Below, piece after piece: positions 23,881 to 38,800 of a stretch of DNA of 64,000 bases. The notes beneath the pieces were generated by a model. It was not told the DNA's origin. It made no database searches and saw only the letters and a program-made list of their open reading frames with translations. The DNA comes from Ziziphus jujuba (taxonomy: Eukaryota; Streptophyta; Magnoliopsida; Rosales; Rhamnaceae). The DNA is taken from the NCBI RefSeq assembly GCF_031755915.1, contig NC_083388.1, forward strand, positions 22,532,001 through 22,596,000, read 5' to 3'. A program made the position numbers and the translations under genes. Each line of letters opens with the position of its first letter. Position 1 is the first letter of the stretch.

Positions 23881-26800
23881 TTCAGAAGTCGAAACTCTAA
23901 TAACACACTAATCCAAACAATATGCTAACAGATATTGAGAAAAGTCATATTATCTCAATTTAAGAAAGTGATAAGTACGGTAAAACTATCTAACCTAACC
24001 TACATGCACACAAGCTCTAGAAAAATACTTTTCTAACTAATTTTCAGAAGTCGAAACTCTAATAACACTAACCCAAAACAATGTGCTAACAGATATTGAG
24101 AAAAGTCATATTATCTCAATTTAAAAAAGTGATCAGTACGGTAAAACTATCTAACCTAACCTACATGCATACAGGCTCTGTAAAAACACCTTTCTAACTA
24201 ATCTTCAGAAGTCGAAACTCTAAGAACACACTAATCCAAAACAATGTGCTAACAGATATTGAGAAAAGCGATATTTTCTCAATGATTAAATAAATATTTT
24301 CTCAATGATTAAACTGTAATTGAAAAAAGTGATAAGTACGGTAAAACTATCTAACCTAACCTACATGCATACAGGCTCTGTAAAAACACCTTTCTAACTA
24401 ATCTTCAGAAGTCGAAACTCTAAGAACACACTAATCCAAAACAATGTGCTAACAGATATTGAGAAAAGCCATATTTTCTCAATGATTAAATAAATATTTT
24501 CTCAATGATTAAACTGTAATTGAAGAAAGTGATAAGTACGGTAAAACTATTTAACCTAACCTACATGCACACAGGCTCTGCGAAAACACTTTTCTAACTA
24601 ATCTTCAGAAGTCGAAACTCTAATAACACACTAATGCAAAACAATATGCTAACAGATATTGAGAAAAGTCATATTATCTCAAATTAAGAAAGTGATAAGT
24701 ACGGTAAAACTATCTAACCTAACCTACATGCACACAGGCTCTAGAGAAATACTTTTCTAACTAATTATCAGAAGTCGAAACTCTAATAACACTAATCCAA
24801 AATAATGTGCTATCAGATATTGAGAAAAGTAATATTTTCTCAATGATTAAATAAATATTTTCTCAATGATTAAACTGTAATTGAAGAAAGTGATAAGTAC
24901 GGTAAAACTATCTCACCTAACCTACATGCACACAGGCTCTGCGAAAACACCTTTCTAACTAATCTTCAGAAGTCGAAACTCTAAGAACACACTAATCCAA
25001 AATAATGTGCTAACAGATATTGAGAAAAGCCATATTTTCTCAATGATTAAATAAATATTTTCTCAATGATTAAACTGTAATTGAAGAAAGTGATAAGTAC
25101 GGTAAAACTATCTCACCTAACCTACATGCACACAGGCTCTGCGAAAACACTTTTCTAACTAACCTTCAGAAGTCGAAACTCTAATAACACACTAATCCAA
25201 ACAATATGCTAACAGATATTGAGAAAAGTCATCTTACCTCAATTTAAGAAAGTGATAAGTACGGTAAAACTATCTAACCTAACCTACATGCACACAGGCT
25301 CTAGAAAAATACTTTTCCAACTAATTTTCAGAAGTCGAAACTCTAATAACACTAACCCAAAACAATGTGCTAACAGATATTGAGAAAAGTCATATTATCT
25401 AAATTTAAAAAAGTGATAAGTACGGTAAAACTATCTAACCTAACCTACATGCATACAGGCTCTGTAAAAACACCTTTCTAACTAATCTTCAGAAGTCGAA
25501 ACTCTAAGAACACACTAATCCAAAACAATGTGCTAACAGATATTGAGAAAAGCCGTATTTTCTCATTGATTAAATAAATATTTTCTCAATAATTAAACTG
25601 TAATTGAAGAAAGTGATAAGTACGGTAAAACTATTTAACCTAACCTACATGCACACAGGCTCTGCGAAAACACTTTTCTAACTAATCTTCAGAAGTCGAA
25701 ACTCTAATAACACACTAATGCAAAACAATATGCTAACAGATATTGAGAAAAGTCATATTATCTCAATTTAAAAAAGTGATAAGTACGGTAAAACTATCTA
25801 ACCTAACCTACATGCATACAGGCTCTGTAAAAACACCTTTCTAACTAATCTTCAGAAGTCGAAACTCTAATAACACACTAATCCAAAACAATGTGCTAAC
25901 AGATATTGAGAAAAGCCATATTTTCTCAATGATTAAATAAATATTTACTCAATGATTAAACTGTAATTGAAGAAAGTGATAAGTACGGTAAAACTATCTA
26001 ACCTAACCTACATGCACACAGGCTCTGCAAAAACACTTTTCTAACTAACCTTCAGAAGTCGAAACTCTAATAACACACTAATCCAAACAATATGCTAACA
26101 GATATTGAGAAAAGTCATATTATCTCAATTTAAGAAAGTGATAAGTACGGTAAAACTATCTAACCTAACCTACATGCATACAGGCTCTGTAAAAACACCT
26201 TTCTAACTAATCTTCAGAAGTCGAAACTCTAAGAACACACTAATCCAAAACAATGTGCTAACAGATATTGAGAAAAGCGATATTTTCTCAATGATTAAAT
26301 AAATATTTTCTCAATGATTAAACTGTAATTGAAAAAAGTGATAAGTACGGTAAAACTATCTAACCTAACCTACATGCATACAGGCTCTGTAAAAACACCT
26401 TTCTAACTAATCTTCAGAAGTCGAAACTCTAAGAACACACTAATCCAAAACAATGTGCTAACAGATATTTAGAAAAGCCATATTTTCTCAATGATTAAAT
26501 AAATATTTTCTCAATGATTAAACTGTAATTGAAGAAAGTGATAAGTACGGTAAAACTATTTAACCTAACCTACATGCACACAGGCTCTGCGAAAACACTT
26601 TTCTAACTAATCTTCAGAAGTCGAAACTCTAATAACACACTAATGCAAAACAATATGCTAACAGATATTGAGAAAAGTCATATTATCTCAAATTAAGAAA
26701 GTGATAAGTACGGTAAAACTATCTAACCTAACCTACATGCACACAGGCTCTAGAGAAATACTTTTCTAACTAATTATCAGAAGTCGAAACTCTAATAACA

Positions 26801-26973
26801 CTAATCCAAAATAATGTGCTAACAGATATTGAGAAAAGTAATATTTTCTCAATGATTAAATAAATATTTTCTCAATGATTAAACTGTAATTGAAAAAAGT
26901 GATAAGTACGGTAAAACTATTTAACCTAACCTACATGCACACAGGCTCTGCGAAAACACTTTTCTAACTAATC

Positions 26974-27135
26974 TTCAGAAGTCGAAACTCTAATAACACA
27001 CTAATGCAAAACAATATGCTAACAGATATTGAGAAAAGTCATATTATCTCAATTTAAAAAAGTGATAAGTACGGTAAAACTATCTACCTAACCTACATGC
27101 ATACAGGCTCTGTAAAAACACCTTTCTAACTAATC
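26974..27135 (+). repeat. S monomer with a 1-bp deletion (162 bp)
   Basis: It has the 163-bp S start but reads CTATCTACCTAACC instead of CTATCTAACCTAACC, so it is one base shorter. It is the left neighbour of the second 4390-bp copy and lies close to the duplication junction. Confidence 0.8.
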
Positions 27136-30100
27136 TTCAGAAGTCGAAACTCTAATAACACACTAATCCAAAACAATGTGCTAACAGATATTGAGAAAAG
27201 TCATATTTTCTCAATGATTAACTAAATATTTTCTCAATGATTAAACTGTAATTGACGAAAGTGATAAGTACGGTAAAACTATCTAACCTAACCTACATGC
27301 ACACACGCTCTGCAAAAACACTTTTCTAACTAACCTTCAGAAGTCGAAACTCTAATAACACACTAATCCAAAACAATGTGCTAACAGATATTGAGAAAAG
27401 TCATATTTTCTCAATGATTAAATAAATATTTTCTCAATGATTAAACTGTAATTGACGAAAGTGATAAGTACGGTAAAACTATCTAACCTAACCTACATGC
27501 ACACAGGCTCTGCAAAAACACTTTTCTAACTAACCTTCAGAAGTCGAAACTCTAATAACACACTAATCCAAACAATATGCTAACAGATATTGAGAAAAGT
27601 CATATTATCTCAATTTAAGAAAGTGATAAGTAGGGTAAAACTATCTAACCTAACCTACATGCACACAAGCTCTAGAAAAATACTTTTCTAACTAATTTTC
27701 AGAAGTCGAAACTCTAATAACACTAATCCAAAACAATGTGCTAACAGATATTGAAAAAAGTCATATTTTCTCAATGATTAAACTGTAATTGAAGAAAGTG
27801 ATAAGTACGATAAAACTATCTAACCTAACCTACATGCACACAGGCTCTAGAAAAATACTTTTCTAACTAATTTTCAGAAGTCGAAACTCTAATAACACTA
27901 ATCCAAAATAATGTGCTAACAGATATTGAGAAAAGTAATATTTTCTCAATGATTAAATAAATATATTCTCAATGATTAAACTGTAATTGAAGAAAGTGAT
28001 AAGTACGGTAAAACTATCTCACCTAACCTACATGCACACAGGCTCTGCGAAAACTCCTTTCTAACTAATCTTCAGAAGTCGAAACTCTAAGAACACACTA
28101 ATCCAAAACAATGTGCTAACAGATATTGAGAAAAGCCATATTTTCTCAATGATAAAATAAATATTTTCTCAATGATTAAACTGTAATTGAAGAAAGTGAT
28201 AAGTACGGTAAAACTATCTAACCTAACCTACATGGACACAGGCTCTGCAAAAACACTTTTCTAACTAAGCTTCAGAAGTCGAAACTCTAATAACACACTA
28301 ATCCAAACAATATGCTAACAGATATTGAGAAAAGTCATATTATCTCAATTTAAGAAAGTGATAAGTACGGTAAAACTATCTAACCTAACCTACATGCACA
28401 CAAGCTCTAGAAAAATACTTTTCTAACTAATTTTCAGAAGTCGAAACTCTAATAACACTAACCCAAAACAATGTGCTAACAGATATTGAGAAAAGTCATA
28501 TTATCTCAATTTAAAAAAGTGATCAGTACGGTAAAACTATCTAACCTAACCTACATGCATACAGGCTCTGTAAAAACACCTTTCTAACTAATCTTCAGAA
28601 GTCGAAACTCTAAGAACACACTAATCCAAAACAATGTGCTAACAGATATTGAGAAAAGCCATATTTTCTCAATGATTAAATAAATATTTTCTCAATGATT
28701 AAACTGTAATTGAAAAAAGTGATAAGTACGGTAAAACTATCTAACCTAACCTACATGCATACAGGCTCTGTAAAAACACCTTTCTAACTAATCTTCAGAA
28801 GTCGAAACTCTAAGAACACACTAATCCAAAACAATGTGCTAACAGATATTGAGAAAAGCCATATTTTCTCAATGATTAAATAAATATTTTCTCAATGATT
28901 AAACTGTAATTGAAGAAAGTGATAAGTACGGTAAAACTATTTAACCTAACCTACATGCACACAGGCTCTGCGAAAACACTTTTCTAACTAATCTTCAGAA
29001 GTCGAAACTCTAATAACACACTAATGCAAAACAATATGCTAACAGATATTGAGAAAAGTCATATTATCTCAAATTAAGAAAGTGATAAGTACGGTAAAAC
29101 TATCTAACCTAACCTACATGCACACAGGCTCTAGAGAAATACTTTTCTAACTAATTATCAGAAGTCGAAACTCTAATAACACTAATCCAAAATAATGTGC
29201 TATCAGATATTGAGAAAAGTAATATTTTCTCAATGATTAAATAAATATTTTCTCAATGATTAAACTGTAATTGAAGAAAGTGATAAGTACGGTAAAACTA
29301 TCTCACCTAACCTACATGCACACAGGCTCTGCGAAAACACCTTTCTAACTAATCTTCAGAAGTCGAAACTCTAAGAACACACTAATCCAAAATAATGTGC
29401 TAACAGATATTGAGAAAAGCCATATTTTCTCAATGATTAAATAAATATTTTCTCAATGATTAAACTGTAATTGAAGAAAGTGATAAGTACGGTAAAACTA
29501 TCTCACCTAACCTACATGCACACAGGCTCTGCGAAAACACTTTTCTAACTAACCTTCAGAAGTCGAAACTCTAATAACACACTAATCCAAACAATATGCT
29601 AACAGATATTGAGAAAAGTCATCTTACCTCAATTTAAGAAAGTGATAAGTACGGTAAAACTATCTAACCTAACCTACATGCACACAGGCTCTAGAAAAAT
29701 ACTTTTCCAACTAATTTTCAGAAGTCGAAACTCTAATAACACTAACCCAAAACAATGTGCTAACAGATATTGAGAAAAGTCATATTATCTAAATTTAAAA
29801 AAGTGATAAGTACGGTAAAACTATCTAACCTAACCTACATGCATACAGGCTCTGTAAAAACACCTTTCTAACTAATCTTCAGAAGTCGAAACTCTAAGAA
29901 CACACTAATCCAAAACAATGTGCTAACAGATATTGAGAAAAGCCGTATTTTCTCATTGATTAAATAAATATTTTCTCAATAATTAAACTGTAATTGAAGA
30001 AAGTGATAAGTACGGTAAAACTATTTAACCTAACCTACATGCACACAGGCTCTGCGAAAACACTTTTCTAACTAATCTTCAGAAGTCGAAACTCTAATAA

Positions 30101-30560
30101 CACACTAATGCAAAACAATATGCTAACAGATATTGAGAAAAGTCATATTATCTCAATTTAAAAAAGTGATAAGTACGGTAAAACTATCTAACCTAACCTA
30201 CATGCATACAGGCTCTGTAAAAACACCTTTCTAACTAATCTTCAGAAGTCGAAACTCTAATAACACACTAATCCAAAACAATGTGCTAACAGATATTGAG
30301 AAAAGCCATATTTTCTCAATGATTAAATAAATATTTACTCAATGATTAAACTGTAATTGAAGAAAGTGATAAGTACGGTAAAACTATCTAACCTAACCTA
30401 CATGCACACAGGCTCTGCAAAAACACTTTTCTAACTAACCTTCAGAAGTCGAAACTCTAATAACACACTAATCCAAACAATATGCTAACAGATATTGAGA
30501 AAAGTCATATTATCTCAATTTAAGAAAGTGATAAGTACGGTAAAACTATCTAACCTAACC
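27136..30560 (+). repeat. 4390-bp higher-order repeat, second copy (partial)
   Basis: This copies 22746-26170 with very few differences. The differences I saw include a CCATATT instead of CGATATT near 28660 and AATATATTCTC near 27961. The copy ends inside the S at 30441, where the tail switches to AAGCTCTAGAAAAATAC. Confidence 0.9.
27698..27872 (+). repeat. Intermediate (I) monomer, 175 bp
   Basis: This is the 4390-bp-offset copy of the monomer at 23308, with the same AAGTACGATAAAAC change. Confidence 0.9.
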
Positions 30561-30602
30561 TACATGCACACAAGCTCTAGAAAAATACTTTTCTAACTAA
30601 TT

Positions 30603-31724
30603 TTCAGAAGTCGAAACTCTAATAACACTAACCCAAAACAATGTGCTAACAGATATTGAGAAAAGTCATATTATCTCAATTTAAAAAAGTGATAAGTACG
30701 GTAAAACTATCTAACCTAACCTACATGCATACAGGCTCTGTAAAAACACCTTTCTAACTAATCTTCAGAAGTCGAAACTCTAAGAACACACTAATCCAAA
30801 ACAATGTGCTAACAGATATTGAGAAAAGCGATATTTTCTCAATGATTAAATAAATATTTTCTCAATGATTAAACTGTAATTGAAAAAAGTGATAAGTACG
30901 GTAAAACTATCTAACCTAACCTACATGCATACAGGCTCTGTAAAAACACCTTTCTAACTAATCTTCAGAAGTCGAAACTCTAAGAACACACTAATCCAAA
31001 ACAATGTGCTAACAGATATTGAGAAAAGCCATATTTTCTCAATGATTAAATAAATATTTTCTCAATGATTAAACTGTAATTGAAGAAAGTGATAAGTACG
31101 GTAAAACTATTTAACCTAACCTACATGCACACAGGCTCTGCGAAAACACTTTTCTAACTAATCTTCAGAAGTCGAAACTCTAATAACACACTAATGCAAA
31201 ACAATATGCTAACAGATATTGAGAAAAGTCATATTATCTCAAATTAAGAAAGTGATAAGTACGGTAAAACTATCTAACCTAACCTACATGCACACAGGCT
31301 CTAGAGAAATACTTTTCTAACTAATTATCAGAAGTCGAAACTCTAATAACACTAATCCAAAATAATGTGCTAACAGATATTGAGAAAAGTAATATTTTCT
31401 CAATGATTATATAAATATTTTCTCAATGATTAAACTGTAATTGAAAAAAGTGATAAGTACGGTAAAATTATCTCACCTAACCTACATGCACACAGGCTCT
31501 GCGAAAACACCTTTCTAACTAATCTTCAGAAGTCGAAACTCTAAGAACACACTAATCCAAAACAATGTGCTAACAGATATTGAGAAAAGCCATATTTTCT
31601 CAATGATTAAATAAATATTTTCTCAATGATTAAACTGTAATTGAAGAAAGTGATAAGTACGGTAAAACTATCTAACCTAACCTACATGCACACAGGCTCT
31701 GCAAAAACACTTTTCTAACTAACC
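30603..31724 (+). repeat. S L L S L L block, related to 24043-25164
   Basis: The AGAAAAGCGATATT marker at 30821 ties this block to 24261 and 26270. The L at 31327 has private changes GATTATATAAAT and AAAATTATCTCACC, and TTGAAAAAAGTG, which the related L at 26776 shares. Confidence 0.75.
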
Positions 31725-34700
31725 TTCAGAAGTCGAAACTCTAATAACACACTAATCCAAACAATATGCTAACAGATATTGAGAAAAGTCATCTTACCTC
31801 AATTTAAGAAAGTGATAAGTACGGTAAAACTATCTAACCTAACCTACATGCACACAGGCTCTAGAAAAATACTTTTCCAACTAATTTTCAGAAGTCGAAA
31901 CTCTAATAACACTAACCCAAAACAATGTGCTAACAGATATTGAGAAAAGTCATATTATCTAAATTTAAAAAAGTGATAAGTACGGTAAAACTATCTAACC
32001 TAACCTACATGCATACAGGCTCTGTAAAAACACCTTTCTAACTAATCTTCAGAAGTCGAAACTCTAAGAACACACTAATCCAAAACAATGTGCTAACAGA
32101 TATTGAGAAAAGCCGTATTTTCTCAATGATTAAATAAATATTTTCTCAATAATTAAACTGTAATTGAAGAAAGTGATAAGTACGGTAAAACTATTTAACC
32201 TAACCTACATGCACACAGGCTCTGCGAAAACACTTTTCTAACTAATCTTCAGAAGTCGAAACTCTAATAACACACTAATCCAAACAATATGCTAACAGAT
32301 ATTGAGAAAAGTCATATTATCTCAATTTAAGAAAGTGATAAGTACGGTAAAACTATCTAACCTAACCTACATGCACACAGGCTCTAGAAAAATAATTTTC
32401 TAACTAATTTTCAGAAGTCGAAACTCTAATAACACTAATCCAAAACAATGTGCTAACAGATATTGAGAAAAGCCATATTTTCTCAATGATTAAATAAATA
32501 TTTTCTCAATGATTAAACTGTAATTGAAGAAAGTGATAAGTACGGTAAAACTATCTAACCTAACCTACATGCACACAGGCTCTGCAAAAACACTTTTCTA
32601 ACTAATCTTCAGAAGTCGAAACTCTAATAACACACTAATCCAAACAATATGTTAACAGATATTGAGAAAAGTCATATTATCTCAATTTAAGAAAGTGATA
32701 AGTACGGTAAAACTATCTAACCTAACCTACATGCACACAGGCTCTAGAAAAATACTTTTCTAACTAATTTTCAGAAGTCGAAACTCTAATAACACTAATC
32801 CAAAACAATGTGCTAACAGATATTGAGAAAAGTCATATTTTCTCAATGATTAAATAAATATTTTCTCAATGATTAAACTGTAATTGAAGAAAGTGATAAG
32901 TACGGTAAAACTATCTAACCTAACCTACATGCACACAGGCTCTGCAAAAACACTTTTCTAACTAACCTTCAGAAGTCGAAACTCTAATAACACACTAATC
33001 CAAACAATATGCTAACAGATATTGAGAAAAGTCATATTATCTCAATTTAAGAAAGTGATAAGTACGGTAAAACTATCTAACCTAACCTACATGCACACAA
33101 GCTCTAGAAAAATACTTTTCTAACTAATTTTCAGAAGTCGAAACTCTAATAACACTAACCCAAAACAATGTGCTAACAGATATTGAGAAAAGTCATATTA
33201 TCTCAATTTAAAAAAGTGATAAGTACGGTAAAACTATCTAACCTCACCTACATGCATACAGGCTCTGTAAAAACACCTTTCTAACTAATCTTCAGAAGTC
33301 GAAACTTTAAGAACACACTAATCCAAAACAATGTGCTAACAGATATTGAGAAAAGCCATATTTTCTCAATGATTAAATAAATATTTTCTCAATGATTAAA
33401 CTGTAATTGAATAAAGTGATAAGTACGGTAAAACTATCTAACCTAACCTACATGCATACAGGCTCTGTAAAAACACCTTTCTAACTAATCTTCAGAAGTC
33501 GAAACTCTAATAACACTAATCCAAAATAATGTGCTAACAGATATTGAGAAAAGTAATATTTTCTCAATGATTAAATAAATATTTTCTCAATGATTAAACT
33601 GTAATTGAAGAAAGTGATAAGTACGGTAAAACTATCTCACCTAACCTACATGCACACAGGTTCTGCGAAAACACCTTTCTAACTAATCTTCAGAAGTCGA
33701 AACTCTAAGAACACACTAATCCAAAACAATGTGTAACAGATATTGAGAAAAGCCATATTTTCTCAATGATTAAATAAATATTTTCTCAATGATTAAACTG
33801 TAATTGAAGAAAGTGATAAGTACGGTAAAACTATCTAACCTAACCTACATGCACACAGGCTCTGCAAAAACACTTTTCTAACTAACCTTCAGAAGTCGAA
33901 ACTCTAATAACACACTAATCCAAACAATATGCTAACAGATATTGAGAAAAGTCATATTATCTCAATTTAAGAAAGTGATAAGTACAGTAAAACTATCTAA
34001 CCTAACCTACATGCACACAAGCTCTAGAAAAATACTTTTCTAACTAATTTTCAGAAGTCGAAACTCTAATAACACTAACCCAAAACAATGTGCTAACAGA
34101 TATTGAGAAAAGTCATATTATCTCAATTTAAAAAAGTGATAAGTACGGTAAAACTATCTAACCTAACCTACATGCATACAGGCTCTGTAAAAACACCTTT
34201 CTAACTAATCTTCAGAAGTCGAAACTCTAAGAATACACTAATCCAAAACAATGTGCTAACAGATATTGAGAAAAGCCATATTTTCTCAATGATTAAATAA
34301 ATATTTTCTCAATGATTAAACTGTAATTGAAGAAAGTGATAAGTACGGTAAAACTATCTAACCTAACCTACATGCATACAGGCTCTGTAAAAACACCTTT
34401 CTAACTAATCTTCAGAAGTCCAAACTCTAATAACACACTAATCCAAAACAATGTGCTAACAGATATTGAGAAAAGTCATATTTTCTCAATGATTAAATAA
34501 ATATTTTCTCAATGATTAAACTGTAATTGACGAAAGTGATAAGTACGGTAAAACTATCTAACCTAACCTACATGCACACAGGCTCTGCAAAAACACTTTT
34601 CTAACTAACCTTCAGAAGTCGAAACTCTAATAACACACTAATCCAAACAATATGCTAACAGATATTGAGAAAAGTCATATTATCTCAATTTAAGAAAGTG

Positions 34701-35345
34701 ATAAGTACGGTAAAACTATCTAACCTAACCTACATGCACACAAGCTCTAGAAAAATACTTTTCTAACTAATTTTCAGAAGTCGAAACTCTAATAACACTA
34801 ATCCAAAACAATGTGCTAACAGATATTGAAAAAAGTCATATTTTCTCAATGATTAAACTGTAATTGAAGAAAGTGATAAGTACGGTAAAACTATCTAACC
34901 TAACCTACATGCACACAGGCTCTAGAAAAATACTTTTCTAACTAATTTTCAGAAGTCGAAACTCTAATAACACTAATCCAAAATAATGTGCTAACAGATA
35001 TTGAGAAAAGTAATATTTTCTCAATGATTAAATAAATATTTTCTCAATGATTAAACTGTAATTGAAGAAAGTGATAAGTACGGTAAAACTATCTCACCTA
35101 ACCTACATGCACACAGGCTCTGCGAAAACTCCTTTCTAACTAATCTTCAGAAGTCGAAACTCTAAGAACACACTAATCCAAAACAATGTGCTAACAGATA
35201 TTGAGAAAAGCCATATTTTCTCAATGATTAAATAAATATTTTCTCAATGATTAAACTGTAATTGAAGAAAGTGATAAGTACGGTAAAACTATCTAACCTA
35301 ACCTACATGCACACAGGCTCTGTAAAAACACTTTTCTAACTAACC
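31725..35345 (+). repeat. 6726-bp-offset block, first copy
   Basis: This is copied at 38451-42072. Shared markers are AAATAATTTTCTAAC (32391/39117), AATATGTTAACAG (GTTA at 32651/39377) and AGGTTCTGCG (33661/40387), all at offset 6726. A 1-bp deletion at about 33733 (AATGTGTAACAG) makes the offset 6727 afterwards, as seen for the intermediate monomers at 34773 and 41500. It contains the first instance of the 15-monomer 2739-bp unit (32608-35345, here 2738 bp). Confidence 0.9.
34773..34947 (+). repeat. Intermediate (I) monomer, 175 bp
   Basis: It has the GAAAAAAGTCAT signature and is member 13 of the 2739-bp HOR in its first copy. Confidence 0.9.
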
Positions 35346-35668
35346 TTCAGAAGTCGAAACTCTAATAACACACTAATCCAAACAATATGCTAACAGATAT
35401 TGAGAAAAGTCATCTTACCTCAATTTAAGTAAGTGATAAGTACGGTAAAACTATCTAACCTAACCTACATGCACACAGGCTCTAGAAAAATACTTTTCCA
35501 ACTAATTTTCAGAAGTCGAAACTCTAATAACACTAACCCAAAACAATGTGCTAACAGATATTGAGAAAAGTCATATTATCTCAATTTAAAAAAGTGATAA
35601 GTAGAGTAAAACTCTCTAACCTAACCTACATGCATACAGGCTCTGTAAAAACACCTTTCTAACGAATC
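34773..35668 (+). repeat. I L L S S block, second of three copies
   Basis: This matches 14903-15798 and 44239-45134. It ends with the AAGTAGAGTAAAACTCTC and CTAACGAATC monomer. To its right this copy runs into an atypical S (35669), while the other two run into an L, so one copy has been rejoined here. Confidence 0.85.
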
Positions 35669-35831
35669 TTCAGAAGTCGAAACTCTAAGAACACACTAAT
35701 GAAAAATAATATGCTAACAGATATTGAGAAAAGTCATATTATCTCAATTTAAAAAAGTGTTAAGTACGGTAAAACTATTTAACCTAACCTACATGCACAC
35801 AGGCTCTGCGAAAACACTTTTCTAACTAATC
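35669..35831 (+). repeat. Mosaic S monomer at the left of the 1571-bp tandem
   Basis: It starts TAAGAACACACTAAT, normally an L start, continues as S with GAAAAATAATATG and AAAAAAGTGTTAAGTACGG, then has ATTTAACC and a CTGCGAAAACAC tail, which are L features. An L has apparently exchanged with the unusual S next to it (35832). Confidence 0.75.
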
Positions 35832-38800
35832 TTCAGAAGTCGAAACTCTAATAACACACTAATGAAAAATAATATGCTAACAGATATTGAGAAAAGTCAT
35901 ATTATCTCAATTTAAAAAAGTGTTAAGTACGGTAAAACTATCTAACCTAACCTACATGCATACAGGCTCTTTAAAAACACCTTTCTAACTAATCTTCAGA
36001 AGTCCAAACTCTAATAACACACTAATCCAAAACAATGTGCTAACAGATATTGAGAAAAGCCATATTTTCTCAATGATTAAATAAATATTTTCTCAATGAT
36101 TAAACTGTAATTGAAGAAAGTGATAAGTACGGTAAAACTATCTAACCTAACCTACATGCACACAGGCTCTGCAAAAACACTTTCCTAACTAATCTTCAGA
36201 AGTCGAAACTCTAATAACACACTAATCCAAACAATATGCTAACAGATATTGAGAAAAGTCATATTATCTCAATTGAAGAAAGTGATAAGTACGGTAAAAC
36301 TATCTAACCTAACCTACATGCACACAGGCTCTGCAAAAACACTTTCCTAACTAATCTTCAGAAGTCGAAACTCTAATAACACACTAATCCAAACAATGTG
36401 CTAACAGATATTGAGAAAAGTCATATTATCTCAATTTAAGAAAGTGATAAGTACGGTAAAACTATCTAACCTAACCTACATGCACACAAGCTCTAGAAAA
36501 ATACTTTTCTAACTAATTTTCAGAAGTCGAAACTCTAATAACACTAACCCAAAACAATGTGCTAACAGATATTGAGAAAAGTCATATTATCTCAATTTAA
36601 AAAAGTGATAAGTACGGTAAAACTATCTAACCTAACCTACATGCATACAGGCTCTGTAAAAACACCTTTCTAACTAATCTTCAGAAGTCGAAACTTTAAG
36701 AACACACTAATCCAAAACAATGTGCTAACAGATATTGAGAAAAGTCATATTTTCTCAATGATTAAATAAATATTTTCTCAATGATTAAACTGTAATTGAA
36801 GAAAGTGATAAGTACGGTAAAACTATCTAACCTAACCTACATGCACACAGGCTCTGCAAAAACACTTTTCTAACTAACCTTCAGAAGTCGAAACTCTAAT
36901 AACACACTAATCCAAACAATATGCTAACAGATATTGAGAAAAGTCATCTTACCTCAATTTAAGAAAGTGATAAGTACGGTAAAACTATCTAACCTAACCT
37001 ACATGCACACAGGCTCTAGAAAAATACTTTTCCAACTAATTTTCAGAAGTCGAAACTCTAATAACACTAACCCAAAACAATGTGCTAACAGATATTGAGA
37101 AAACTCATATTATCTAAATTTAAAAAAGTGATAAGTACGGTAAAACTATCTAACCTAACCTACATGCATACAGGCTCTGTAAAAACACCTTTCTAACTAA
37201 TCTTCAGAAGTCGAAACTCTAAGAACACACTAATCCAAAACAATATGCTAACAGATATTGAGAAAAGCCGTATTTTCTCAATGATTAAATAAATATTTTC
37301 TCAATAATTAAACTGTAATTGAAGAAAGTGATAAGTACGGTAAAACTATTTAACCTAACCTACATGCACACAGGCTCTGCGAAAACACTTTTCTAACTAA
37401 TCTTCAGAAGTCGAAACTCTAATAACACACTAATGAAAAATAATATGCTAACAGATATTGAGAAAAGTCATATTATCTCAATTTAAAAAAGTGTTAAGTA
37501 CGGTAAAACTATCTAACCTAACCTACATGCATACAGGCTCTTTAAAAACACCTTTCTAACTAATCTTCAGAAGTCCAAACTCTAATAACACACTAATCCA
37601 AAACAATGTGCTAACAGATATTGAGAAAAGCCATATTTTCTCAATGATTAAATAAATATTTTCTCAATGATTAAACTGTAATTGAAGAAAGTGATAAGTA
37701 CGGTAAAACTATCTAACCTAACCTACATGCACACAGGCTCTGCAAAAACACTTTCCTAACTAATCTTCAGAAGTCGAAACTCTAATAACACACTAATCCA
37801 AACAATATGCTAACAGATATTGAGAAAAGTCATATTATCTCAATTGAAGAAAGTGATAAGTACGGTAAAACTATCTAACCTAACCTACATGCACACAGGC
37901 TCTGCAAAAACACTTTCCTAACTAATCTTCAGAAGTCGAAACTCTAATAACACACTAATCCAAACAATGTGCTAACAGATATTGAGAAAAGTCATATTAT
38001 CTCAATTTAAGAAAGTGATAAGTATGGTAAAACTATCTAACCTAACCTACATGCACACAAGCTCTAGAAAAATACTTTTCTAACTAATTTTCAGAAGTCG
38101 AAACTCTAATAACACTAACCCAAAACAATGTGCTAACAGATATTGAGAAAAGTCATATTATCTCAATTTAAAAAAGTGATAAGTACGGTAAAACTATCTA
38201 ACCTAACCTACATGCATACAGGCTCTGTAAAAACACCTTTCTAACTAATCTTCAGAAGTCGAAACTTTAAGAACACACTAATCCAAAACAATGTGCTAAC
38301 AGATATTGAGAAAAGTCATATTTTCTCAATGATTAAATAAATATTTTCTCAATGATTAAACTGTAATTGAAGAAAGTGATAAGTACGGTAAAACTATCTA
38401 ACCTAACCTACATGCACACAGGCTCTGCAAAAACACTTTTCTAACTAACCTTCAGAAGTCGAAACTCTAATAACACACTAATCCAAACAATATGCTAACA
38501 GATATTGAGAAAAGTCATCTTACCTCAATTTAAGAAAGTGATAAGTACGGTAAAACTATCTAACCTAACCTACATGCACACAGGCTCTAGAAAAATACTT
38601 TTCCAACTAATTTTCAGAAGTCGAAACTCTAATAACACTAACCCAAAACAATGTGCTAACAGATATTGAGAAAACTCATATTATCTAAATTTAAAAAAGT
38701 GATAAGTACGGTAAAACTATCTAACCTAACCTACATGCATACAGGCTCTGTAAAAACACCTTTCTAACTAATCTTCAGAAGTCGAAACTCTAAGAACACA

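Larger units (their letters stand above)
22746..27135 (+). repeat. 4390-bp higher-order repeat, first copy (24 monomers)
   Basis: Rare markers recur at exactly +4390: AAGTAGGGTAAAAC (23241/27631), AAGTACGATAAAAC (23411/27801), AATGATAAAATAAAT (23761/28151), CATGGACACAGG (23841/28231), AAGTGATCAGTACGG (24131/28521) and TCTCATTGATTAAA (25561/29951). The match with the second copy runs to about 26170. The remaining part (26213-26973) is instead a copy of 24204-24964 (offset 2009), marked by AGAAAAGCGATATT. Confidence 0.9.
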
